NCBI RefSeq assembly: GCF_900564145.1
Contig: NZ_UOOB01000002.1
Location: forward strand, 682,001 to 746,000
Origin: Comamonas sp. lk
Lineage (GTDB): Bacteria > Pseudomonadota > Gammaproteobacteria > Burkholderiales > Burkholderiaceae_C
Direction of reading: 5' to 3'
DNA: 64,000 nucleotides
This document shows, one piece after another, positions 8,526 through 15,910 of the stretch. The notes beneath the pieces were generated by a model. The model did not search any database, was not told where the DNA came from, and was given only the letters and a program-made list of their open reading frames with translations. A program made the translations under genes and the position numbers. The first letter of the stretch is position 1. Every line of letters starts with the position of its first letter.

Positions 8526-8548
8526 AACATCATCCTACAATGTTGTAG
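8524..8548. promoter_or_regulatory. Candidate GntR operator in the divergent promoter
   Basis: CTACAA (8535-8540) and TTGTAG (8543-8548) form a 6-bp inverted repeat with a 2-base centre. An overlapping perfect pair, ACAACAT (8524-8530) and ATGTTGT (8540-8546), extends the symmetry. Its place between the regulator and the dehydrogenase gene fits an autoregulated operator. Confidence 0.5.
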
Positions 8549-8584
8549 AGTCATATCTGTTGTGAAAATCAGGAGACAGTAGCC

Positions 8585-9781
8585 ATGAACTTCGAACTGA
8601 GCGCCGACCTCTGTGCCTTGCGCGACAAAACGCGGCAATTCATTGCCGAACAGGTGATCCCGCTGGAAAACGACGAGCGCCAGTCGCACCACGGCCCCAG
8701 CGAAGCGCTGCGCCGCGAGCTGGTAGCCAGGGCCAAGGCTGCCGGCCTGCTCACGCCCCATGCCTCCCTGGAGATGGGCGGCATGGGTCTGAGCCATGTG
8801 GCCAAGTCCGTGGTGTTCGAAGAGGCTGGCTATTCCTGGCTGGGCCCAACGGCGCTCAATATCCACGCGCCCGACGAAGGCAACATCCATCTGATGGAAG
8901 AAGTGGCCACGCACGCACAAAAGCAGCGCTGGCTGCGCCCGCAGGTGGCCGGTGAGACACGTTCGTGCTTTGCTATGACCGAACCTTCGCCCGGCGCAGG
9001 CGCCGACCCGTCGATGCTGACCACGACAGCTGTGCGCGACGGCGACGACTATCTGATCAACGGCGTCAAGTGGTTCATCACCGGCGCCGATGGAGCCAAC
9101 TACGTCATCATCATGGCGCGCATGGAAGACGGCTCGGCCACCATGTTCCTCTCGGACATGGACCGCCCGGAAATCACGCTGGAGCGCAGCATGGACGCCA
9201 TGGATGCCTGCTTCACCGGCGGCCACGGTGTGCTGCGCTTCGACAATCTGCGCATTCCTGCGGCCGACGTGCTGGGAGAAGTGGGTAAGGGCTTTCGCTA
9301 TGCGCAGGTGCGCTTGGCGCCAGCAAGGCTGACCCATTGCATGCGTTGGCTGGGTCAGGCGCGGCGTGCGCACAACGCGGCGCTGGCGTACACACGCCGC
9401 CGCCAGGCTTTCGGCAAGCCGCTGGCCGAGCATGAAGGCGTGGGCTTTATGCTGGCCGACAACGATATGGACCTGCACACCGCACGCTTGCACATCTGGC
9501 ACACGGCGTGGTTGCTGGACCAGGGCGAAAAATGCAACTTCGAGTCCAGCCGCGCCAAGGTAGTCTGCTCGGAAGCGCAGTGGCGCGTGGTCGACCGCAG
9601 CGTGCAGATGCTGGGTGGACAAGGCGTGACGGGTGAGTCGCCAGTGATGCGCATCTTCACCGACATGCGCGCCTTCCGCATCTATGACGGCCCGAGCGAA
9701 GTGCACCGCTGGAGCATGGCGCGCAAGCTGGTGCAAATGGCAGACAAGGCCGCAGAGATGGCAACGGGGAGCGCAGCATGA
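8585..9781 (+). CDS. Acyl-CoA dehydrogenase, ACAD10/11-like
   Basis: This FAD flavoenzyme of 398 residues would oxidise an acyl-CoA thioester. The FAD/substrate motif CFAMTEPSPGAGADPS (about 128-143), the WFITGADGANY strand and the C-terminal RIYDGPSEVHRW are clear; Glu372 of this last motif is the likely catalytic base. The DGPSEVHR form, rather than EGTSEIQR, is typical of members related to ACAD10/11. An AGGAGACAG lies before the ATG. It is the first gene of a tight operon: its TGA overlaps the next ATG. The kinase two genes later supports action on a 4-hydroxy or phosphorylated acyl-CoA, but the substrate is inferred. Confidence 0.9.
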   Translation: MNFELSADLCALRDKTRQFIAEQVIPLENDERQSHHGPSEALRRELVARAKAAGLLTPHASLEMGGMGLSHVAKSVVFEEAGYSWLGPTALNIHAPDEGNIHLMEEVATHAQKQRWLRPQVAGETRSCFAMTEPSPGAGADPSMLTTTAVRDGDDYLINGVKWFITGADGANYVIIMARMEDGSATMFLSDMDRPEITLERSMDAMDACFTGGHGVLRFDNLRIPAADVLGEVGKGFRYAQVRLAPARLTHCMRWLGQARRAHNAALAYTRRRQAFGKPLAEHEGVGFMLADNDMDLHTARLHIWHTAWLLDQGEKCNFESSRAKVVCSEAQWRVVDRSVQMLGGQGVTGESPVMRIFTDMRAFRIYDGPSEVHRWSMARKLVQMADKAAEMATGSAA

Positions 9782-10551
9782 GCAGCGCCATCAATAGCTT
9801 CCGCCTCGATGGGCGCATCGTGCTGATTACGGGTGCGTCCAGCGGCCTTGGCATGCACTTTGCCGCACTGTTGGCCGCCGCCGGCGCGCGTGTGGCCGTG
9901 GCGGCGCGGCGCGCCGACAAGCTGCTGTCCGTGGTCGACTCCATCACCCGGGCCGGCGGCGAAGCGCGCGCGCTGTCTCTGGATGTGACCGATGGCGCCA
10001 GCGTGCGCCAGTGCTTCGATGAACTCGCCAGCTGGGGGGCTCCTGATGTGCTGGTGAACAACGCCGGCGTGACCGTGACGCGGCCGTTGCTGGAGCAGAC
10101 CGAGGCTGATTTCGACAGCGTGCTCGACACCAACCTCAAAGGCAACTGGCTGGTGGCAACCGAAGCCGCACGGCGCATGGTCGCGGCTGGCCAGGGCGGC
10201 AGCATCATCAATGTTGCATCCATCCTGGGCGAGCGCGTCGCGGGCGGCGTGGCACCCTATGCGATTTCCAAGGCTGGCGTGATCCAGGCCACCAAGGCCA
10301 TGGCGCTGGAACTGGCGCGTCACAGCATCCGTGTCAATGCTCTGCTGCCGGGCTATGTGGTGACCGACTTGAACCGAGACTTCCTGCACAGCGACGCTGG
10401 AGACAAGCTGCGCGTCCGGATTCCGAGCCGGCGCTTCGGCGAGATGACCGATCTGGACGGCCCGCTGTTGCTGCTGGCATCCGACGCAGGCGCGGCCATG
10501 TCCGGCAGCACCGTGGCGGTGGACGGCGCCCACCTGGTGAGTTCCTTATGA
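9778..10551 (+). CDS. Short-chain dehydrogenase/reductase (SDR)
   Basis: A classical SDR of 257 residues. It has the NAD(P)-binding TGASSGLG at 18-25, NNAG at 94-97, catalytic Ser148, Tyr161 and Lys165 (YAISK), and the usual LLPGYVVTDL after the active site. ARRADK following the second strand suggests NADPH preference. It overlaps the dehydrogenase upstream and the kinase downstream by four bases each (ATGA), so the three proteins are translationally coupled and probably act in one pathway, for example oxidation of a hydroxyacyl intermediate. Confidence 0.9.
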   Translation: MSSAINSFRLDGRIVLITGASSGLGMHFAALLAAAGARVAVAARRADKLLSVVDSITRAGGEARALSLDVTDGASVRQCFDELASWGAPDVLVNNAGVTVTRPLLEQTEADFDSVLDTNLKGNWLVATEAARRMVAAGQGGSIINVASILGERVAGGVAPYAISKAGVIQATKAMALELARHSIRVNALLPGYVVTDLNRDFLHSDAGDKLRVRIPSRRFGEMTDLDGPLLLLASDAGAAMSGSTVAVDGAHLVSSL

Positions 10552-11585
10552 GTGCCGCTTCACTGCTACAGGAGCCCCTGGCCCGCTACCTGCGTAACCA
10601 GGGCCTGAGCGATGACACACCGCTGGTGGTCACCCCGTTGACCGGAGGGCAATCCAACCCGACCTACAAAGTCACGACCGGTGCGCAAAACTATGTTCTG
10701 CGCACCAAGCCACCGGGCGCACTGCTTGCTTCGGCCCATGCCATTGATCGCGAGCACCGCGTCATGAGCGCCTTGCAGGGCAGCGAGGTGCCGGTGCCGC
10801 GCATGTTCGCCTATTGCGACGACGAGACCTTGATCGGCACGCCGTTCTACCTGATGGAGTTTCTCGAAGGCCGGGTGTGGATGGATCAGTCCCTGCCGGG
10901 CATGGCGCCCGCCGAGCGGCGCGCCGTTTACCGCGAAATGAACCGGGTGATTGCCGCCTTGCACCGCGTGGACTACAGCGCCGTGGGTCTGGACAGCTAT
11001 GGTCGGCCAGGCAACTACTTCGCGCGTCAGATCACGCGCTGGTCACGCCAGTGCCGTGAATCCACCCTGCCCGTGAGCGATGCCATGCTGCGGCTGATGG
11101 ACTGGCTGCCCGAGCATATTCCGCCCGGCGACGAAACCACCCTGGTGCACGGCGATTACCGCCTGGACAACCTGGTGTTCCACCCCACCGAGCCGCGCGT
11201 GATCGGAGTGCTGGACTGGGAGCTGTCGACCCTTGGCCATCCCCTGGCGGACTTTTCCTACCAGTGCATGGCCTGGCGCATACCGCCGACGCTGTGGCGT
11301 GGCATCGCCGGATTGGACCTGGCGGCGCTAGGCATTCCGGGCGAAGCCGAATACGTAGGCTGGTATGCCGAAGCCACCGGGCGCGACCCTCGGGAGCATT
11401 GGGAGTTCTACATGGCCTACAACCTGTTTCGCATGGCAGCCATCCTGCACGGGATTGCCCAGCGCGCGGCTGACGGCAACGCATCCTCCGAGGATGCCAT
11501 GGAGACCGGAAAAAAAGCAGGGCCGCTGGCAGACCTGGGATGGCAATGCGCGAAGCAATACGCTAGCTCCCGCGGCATGGCCTGA
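10548..11585 (+). CDS. APH-family kinase, ACAD10/11 N-domain or LvaA-like
   Basis: The 345-residue protein has the aminoglycoside-phosphotransferase fold. It shows a glycine-rich start LTGGQSNPTYKVTT, the catalytic loop HGDYRLDNLVF (His201, Asp203, Asn208) and the metal-binding DWELSTLGHPLADF (Asp223). Drug-resistance enzymes are not found in such operons. The same kinase domain is fused to a dehydrogenase in mammalian ACAD10/11, and LvaA of Pseudomonas putida phosphorylates 4-hydroxyacyl-CoA. I infer a similar acyl-CoA kinase role here. It is the third gene of the unit and is followed by a strong hairpin. Confidence 0.8.
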   Translation: MSAASLLQEPLARYLRNQGLSDDTPLVVTPLTGGQSNPTYKVTTGAQNYVLRTKPPGALLASAHAIDREHRVMSALQGSEVPVPRMFAYCDDETLIGTPFYLMEFLEGRVWMDQSLPGMAPAERRAVYREMNRVIAALHRVDYSAVGLDSYGRPGNYFARQITRWSRQCRESTLPVSDAMLRLMDWLPEHIPPGDETTLVHGDYRLDNLVFHPTEPRVIGVLDWELSTLGHPLADFSYQCMAWRIPPTLWRGIAGLDLAALGIPGEAEYVGWYAEATGRDPREHWEFYMAYNLFRMAAILHGIAQRAADGNASSEDAMETGKKAGPLADLGWQCAKQYASSRGMA

Positions 11586-11637
11586 AGCATCGAGCTATCT
11601 GGCGCGTGTCAAACGTGTGAACGCTTTCTGTGGACTG

Positions 11638-11671
11638 CCCCCTGAAATGCAGCAACGCCGCTTTCAGGGGG
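11638..11671. terminator. Ten-base-pair hairpin between convergent kinase and rpe genes
   Basis: CCCCCTGAAA (11638-11647) is perfectly complementary to TTTCAGGGGG (11662-11671) across a 14-base loop. It lies between two convergent genes, so it could stop both transcripts. There is no long T-run on either strand. Confidence 0.5.
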
Positions 11672-11685
11672 GGACCGGCAGCCGC

Positions 11686-12372
11686 TCAGGAGGCGGCCAG
11701 ATTCTTGCGCATGGTGTCGATGACGGCCTTGTAGTCGGACTTGCCAAAGATGGCGCTGCCGGCCACAAAGGTATCGGCACCGGCATCGGCCACGGCGCGG
11801 ATATTGGCTTCCTTGATGCCGCCGTCCACTTCCAGGCGGATGTCCTTGCCCGAAGCATCAATCAGCTTGCGAGCCTTTTCGATCTTGCGCAGCGTGCTAT
11901 CAATAAAGCTTTGACCGCCAAAACCGGGGTTCACGCTCATCAACAGGATCAGGTCGATGTCCTCGATCACCCAATCCAGCACCTCGAGCGAAGCTGCGGG
12001 GTTGAACACCAGACCGGCCTTGCAGCCATGGCTTTTGATGTTCTGGATGCTGCGGTGCACATGCAGAGAAGCATCGGGGTGAAAGCTGATGTAGTCGGCA
12101 CCGGCCTTGGCAAACGCCGTGGCCAGTTCATCCACAGGCTGGACCATCAGATGCACGTCGATGGGCACGGGCCGGCCGTCAGGCGTCACGGCATGCGGCT
12201 TCACGGCCTGGCAGATCATGGGACCGAAAGTCAGGTTGGGAACGTAGTGATTGTCCATCACGTCAAAGTGAATCCAGTCAGAGCCAGCGGCAATGACGTT
12301 GTGCACTTCTTCGCCCAAACGAGCGAAGTCGGCTGACAGGATGGAAGGGGCAATGCGGTAGGTGGGGCTCAT
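11686..12372 (-). CDS. rpe: Ribulose-phosphate 3-epimerase
   Basis: Interconverts ribulose-5-phosphate and xylulose-5-phosphate in the pentose phosphate and Calvin pathways. It is a TIM barrel of about 228 residues with [14 protein letters not shown], the metal ligands in [30 protein letters not shown] and a late LEVDGGI with AGSAIFG. I chose the ATG at 12372 ([10 protein letters not shown]); 12381 is also possible. It is divergent from apaG, with only about 30 bases between the starts. It normally precedes gph, but here the acyl-CoA cluster separates them. Confidence 0.95.
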   Translation of the reverse strand: MSPTYRIAPSILSADFARLGEEVHNVIAAGSDWIHFDVMDNHYVPNLTFGPMICQAVKPHAVTPDGRPVPIDVHLMVQPVDELATAFAKAGADYISFHPDASLHVHRSIQNIKSHGCKAGLVFNPAASLEVLDWVIEDIDLILLMSVNPGFGGQSFIDSTLRKIEKARKLIDASGKDIRLEVDGGIKEANIRAVADAGADTFVAGSAIFGKSDYKAVIDTMRKNLAAS

Positions 12373-12403
12373 GGTCTGCAATTGTCGCAGTTACCATTGG
12401 GCC

Positions 12404-12811
12404 ATGCCAATGAACGAGTTTCTGGTCCAAGTCCAGCCCGCCTACCTGCCCGAGCAGTCCGCTCCTGCCGCCGGCGTCTATGTGTTTTCGTACACGATTA
12501 CTGTCACCAACACCGGTGATGCCCCGGCGCAGCTGATTGCGCGGCACTGGGTCATCACCAACGAACTGGGCCATGTGGAGGAGGTCAAAGGCCTGGGCGT
12601 CGTGGGACGCCAGCCCCTGCTGCAGCCCGGCGAGTCCTTCGAGTATTCCAGCGGCTGTCAGCTTCGCACCCCCACGGGCACCATGCAGGGCACGTATCTG
12701 TGCGTCAATCACGAGGGTGAAACCTTTGTGTGCGAAATTCCGCTCTTCGTTCTGCAGATGAATGAATCCGGCGATGTGATGCCCATGCCGGAAACACGCG
12801 TGCTGCACTAA
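12404..12811 (+). CDS. apaG: ApaG domain protein
   Basis: A beta-rich FN3-like protein of 135 residues that matches the whole ApaG family: YVFSYTITVTNTGDAPAQLIARHWVITNE, then VVGRQPLLQPGESFEYSSGC and GTMQGTYLCV. Its biochemical role is unsettled; it has been linked to Co/Mg homeostasis and Ap4A levels. The start MPMNEFLVQV at 12404 fits the family, since the preceding open frame overlaps the divergent rpe start and adds nothing conserved. Confidence 0.93.
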   Translation: MPMNEFLVQVQPAYLPEQSAPAAGVYVFSYTITVTNTGDAPAQLIARHWVITNELGHVEEVKGLGVVGRQPLLQPGESFEYSSGCQLRTPTGTMQGTYLCVNHEGETFVCEIPLFVLQMNESGDVMPMPETRVLH

Positions 12812-12902
12812 GCGTATCGCCCTTGGCCACTCCTATAAAAAATACCGGCCTGCGGCTCCCTCAATCCCGGCGCATCCGACATATGCGCCATTGATCGAAC
12901 GC

Positions 12903-14867
12903 ATGAAGCGAAACACTCTCGATTTACCCGCCCTGCTGGCCGCTCTGAACCCTGAGGCCGATCTGGCCCAGCGCCATCTGTGGCTGATTCACCTGTTTGA
13001 ATGGATTCGCGCACCCCAACCCTCCACCGAACAGGCCGTGGAGCGCGTGCGCCAATTGGTAGAGGCCTTTGAAACCGACCCCGAGGCCCTGCTGCGCCTG
13101 CGCCTGTGGTGGCAGAAGCTGATTGACACGGTGGACATCACGGCGCTGCTGGCCGATTTTGGCTTTGCACCGCGCACGGCCATGATCAGCGAGGTGGCCG
13201 AGCGCCTGCGCTACAAGCTGCTGCCCAGCACGCCCGAAACCGTGGATGCCTCCGAGCTGTTCATGCTGGCCTTGCCCGATGAATTTGACGCCCGCTGGCT
13301 GCATGCCATCGATGCGCAGCTGATGGCGCGCATCTCGGCCCTGATTGCTCCTGATACGCAGCAAGGCCAGGATTACTGGGAAACCAGTTTGCTGGACGCC
13401 ATCACCTACTGCGCGGGCCAGATTCTCTCCACCGGCTTTGCGCCCGAGCTGCGCCTGCGCATGAGCGAGAAGAACCGGGACGACAAACCGTTTCACGCCC
13501 TGATTCACGACGTGGAAAACCTGCGTGTGGAGGTGCAGCTACCGCTGCGCACCACGGACCGGCGAGACGCGGCGGCCGCGCAGTTGCGCGAGCGACTTGA
13601 TGCCTGCCGCGCGGCAGTCGCCTCGGTCTATACCTACTTCGAAGCCGAAGGCGTCTCGGTGGGGCTGGTGTTTCGTCTGCGCCAGGTGCGCGCCCGCATC
13701 GTGCGCGTGCGCCGCCTGCTGGACTGCCTGCTGGCACAGGACCGGGCTTACGAGACCTCGGAGCTGCTGGCCAATCTGGTCGCCGTCGGCATCGAGCGGC
13801 GCAGCGTGCGTGCGCTGATGTCCACCAACACCTCGCTGCTGGCCGCCAAGGTTGCCGAGCGCAGTGCCGAAACGGGCGAGCACTACATCACCCGCGATGG
13901 TGCCGAGTACAGCAAGATGCTGGTCAAGGCCGCCGGCGGCGGCTTTGTGATGGCCTTCACCACCCTGGCCAAGTTTGCGCTGTTCGCGCTGGGGCTATCC
14001 GTGTTCTGGGGCGGCATGCTGGCGGGCCTGAACTATGCCCTGAGCTTTGTGCTGATCCAGATGTTGCACTTCACCGTGGCCACCAAGCAGCCGGCCATGA
14101 CGGCCCCTGCCATGGCCGCCAAGCTCAAGGATGTGCCCACCGATGCCTCGATACAGGAGTTTGTGGATGAGGTCGCGCATCTGGTGCGCTCGCAGGTGGC
14201 GGCCATTCTGGGCAATGTGCTGCTGGTGTTTCCGGCGGCCCTGCTGCTGTCCGTGGGCTATGCCCGTCTGGTAGGCCATCCGGCCCTGGACGAGGCCCAT
14301 GCCAACCATGTGCTCGAGTCCCTGAGCCTGCTGGGTCCCTCGGTGCTGTTTGCCGCCTTCACCGGCGTGCTGCTGTTCACCAGCAGCCTGATTGCCGGCT
14401 GGGTGGAAAACTGGTTTGTGCTGCACAACCTCGACTCGGTGATCCGCTACAACCCCGGCATCACCCAGGCGCTGGGCAGCCAGCGTGCCGACCGCTGGGC
14501 CCACTTTTTGCGCCGCAACATCTCGGGCCTGGCCTCCAATATCTCTCTGGGCCTGATGCTGGGCCTGGTGCCCGCGTTTGCCGCCTTCTTCGGCCTGGGG
14601 CTGGAGGTGCGCCACGTCACCCTGTCCACCGGCCAGATCGGTGTGGCCGTAGCCTCGCTGGGCTGGGAAGTGCTGCACTCCAACCTGCTATGGTGGGCCG
14701 TGGCCATGCTGCCCTTCAATGCGGCGCTCAATGTGGGCGTGAGCTTTTACATGGCTTTTCGCGTGGCCCTGCGTGCACACAACGTCAGCGGCGTGGAGCG
14801 TTCGCGCATCTACCAAGCCATACGCCAACGCTTCTGGCGCAAGCCGCTGAGCTTTTTCTGGCCCTAA
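12903..14867 (+). CDS. Gcr-like membrane protein annotated as site-specific recombinase
   Basis: A large protein of 654 residues: a soluble helical N-terminal half and a C-terminal half with about six hydrophobic segments, for example FVMAFTTLAKFALFALGLSVFW and VAAILGNVLLVFPAALLLSVGY. It corresponds to the family widely labelled site-specific recombinase (Neisseria Gcr). I see no tyrosine- or serine-recombinase catalytic motif, and the membrane segments make a recombinase role doubtful. The ATG at 12903 is used; an in-frame TTG at 12891 is the alternative. It is followed 15 bases later by thiL. Confidence 0.75.
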   Translation: MKRNTLDLPALLAALNPEADLAQRHLWLIHLFEWIRAPQPSTEQAVERVRQLVEAFETDPEALLRLRLWWQKLIDTVDITALLADFGFAPRTAMISEVAERLRYKLLPSTPETVDASELFMLALPDEFDARWLHAIDAQLMARISALIAPDTQQGQDYWETSLLDAITYCAGQILSTGFAPELRLRMSEKNRDDKPFHALIHDVENLRVEVQLPLRTTDRRDAAAAQLRERLDACRAAVASVYTYFEAEGVSVGLVFRLRQVRARIVRVRRLLDCLLAQDRAYETSELLANLVAVGIERRSVRALMSTNTSLLAAKVAERSAETGEHYITRDGAEYSKMLVKAAGGGFVMAFTTLAKFALFALGLSVFWGGMLAGLNYALSFVLIQMLHFTVATKQPAMTAPAMAAKLKDVPTDASIQEFVDEVAHLVRSQVAAILGNVLLVFPAALLLSVGYARLVGHPALDEAHANHVLESLSLLGPSVLFAAFTGVLLFTSSLIAGWVENWFVLHNLDSVIRYNPGITQALGSQRADRWAHFLRRNISGLASNISLGLMLGLVPAFAAFFGLGLEVRHVTLSTGQIGVAVASLGWEVLHSNLLWWAVAMLPFNAALNVGVSFYMAFRVALRAHNVSGVERSRIYQAIRQRFWRKPLSFFWP

Positions 14868-14882
14868 GCAAGCATCAATCTC

Positions 14883-15863
14883 ATGGGTGAATTCGACCTG
14901 ATCCGCCGCTACTTTCAGCGGCCCGTACGCCGCGCCGTTCTGGGCGTGGGCGATGACTGTGCCCTGCTGGCTCCGGCAGCCGGCATGCAGCTGGCCATCT
15001 CCAGCGACATGCTGGTGCAGGGCCGTCATTTTTTTGCCGATGTGAACCCGCGCCTGCTGGGCCACAAGGCCCTGGCCGTCAACCTCAGCGATCTGGCGGC
15101 CAGCGGCGCCAGGCCGCTGGCATTTACGCTGGCCCTGTCGCTGCCCCAGGCCGACGAGGCCTGGATCAGCGAGTTCTCCCAAGGGCTGCTGGCCCTGGCC
15201 GATGCCCATGAGTGCGAACTGATTGGCGGCGACACCACGGGCGGCCCGCTGAACATCTGCATCACCGTCTTCGGCGAAGTGCCCGCCGGACAAGCCCTGC
15301 TGCGCAGCGGCGCCCGCGCCGGCGATGAGATCTGGGTCAGCGGCCAGCTCGGCGATGCCCGCCTGGCACTCGAAGCCCTGCTGGGCAAGATCACGCTGCC
15401 GCCAGAACTGCTGGCGCAAACCCGCCAACGCCTGGAAGCCCCCACGCCCCGCGTGGCCCTGGGTCTGGCCTTGCGCGGCCTTGCCAGCAGCGCGCTCGAT
15501 GTGAGCGATGGCCTGCTGGGCGATCTGGGCCATATCCTGGAGCTCTCGGGCATAGGCGCCACGGTGGACAGCCGTCTCACTACCCCTTTGATAGCTGCAA
15601 GCGCAAATCCACTCTGGGCTACAGGCCGATTTGGCCTTGATCTGCAGCAGCAATGCACTCTGGCCGGTGGCGACGACTACGAGCTGTGCTTTACCGCACC
15701 CGCCCAACGCCACGCCGAAGTGCTGGCCGCAGGCCTTGCCAGCGGTACCGCCGTGAGCTGCATAGGCCGCATAGACGCCGAGCCGGGCCTGCGCCTGCTG
15801 GGCACCGACGGCCAGGCCATGCAGCCGCTCTGGCAGTCTTTCGATCACTTTGGCGGGAACTGA
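14883..15863 (+). CDS. thiL: Thiamine-monophosphate kinase
   Basis: Phosphorylates thiamine monophosphate to thiamine pyrophosphate. It has 326 residues with the family motifs GEFDLIRRYF, VGDDCALL, DMLVQGRHFF, NLSDLAASGARP, LIGGDTTGG, SALDVSDGLLGDLGHIL and LAGGDDYELCFT in order. A stretch coding for TPLIAASANPLWATGRFGLD, between the last two motifs, coincides with a copy of the dispersed repeat (15587-15634). The frame stays open and the core motifs are intact, so the insertion appears tolerated. Confidence 0.94.
   Translation: MGEFDLIRRYFQRPVRRAVLGVGDDCALLAPAAGMQLAISSDMLVQGRHFFADVNPRLLGHKALAVNLSDLAASGARPLAFTLALSLPQADEAWISEFSQGLLALADAHECELIGGDTTGGPLNICITVFGEVPAGQALLRSGARAGDEIWVSGQLGDARLALEALLGKITLPPELLAQTRQRLEAPTPRVALGLALRGLASSALDVSDGLLGDLGHILELSGIGATVDSRLTTPLIAASANPLWATGRFGLDLQQQCTLAGGDDYELCFTAPAQRHAEVLAAGLASGTAVSCIGRIDAEPGLRLLGTDGQAMQPLWQSFDHFGGN
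15587..15634 (-). repeat. Dispersed repeat copy inside thiL
   Basis: TTTGATAGCTGCAAGCGCAA followed by GGGCTACAGGCCGATTTGG matches, in reverse orientation, the intergenic copy at 49722-49770. Its length is a multiple of three within error and the thiL frame continues through it. Confidence 0.6.
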
Positions 15864-15910
15864 GCTACGGTTAAGCTCGGGGCCTGTTCACCAGAACCCG
15901 AACCTGCCCC

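Noticed and set aside
10548..11585. Aminoglycoside resistance gene
   Set aside because: The APH fold is shared with acyl-CoA kinases, and overlap with an acyl-CoA dehydrogenase and an SDR points to metabolism, not drug resistance.
12903..14867. A mobile-element recombinase
   Set aside because: The family name suggests it, but no recombinase catalytic motif is seen, there are several membrane segments, and no flanking element or repeats mark a mobile unit.
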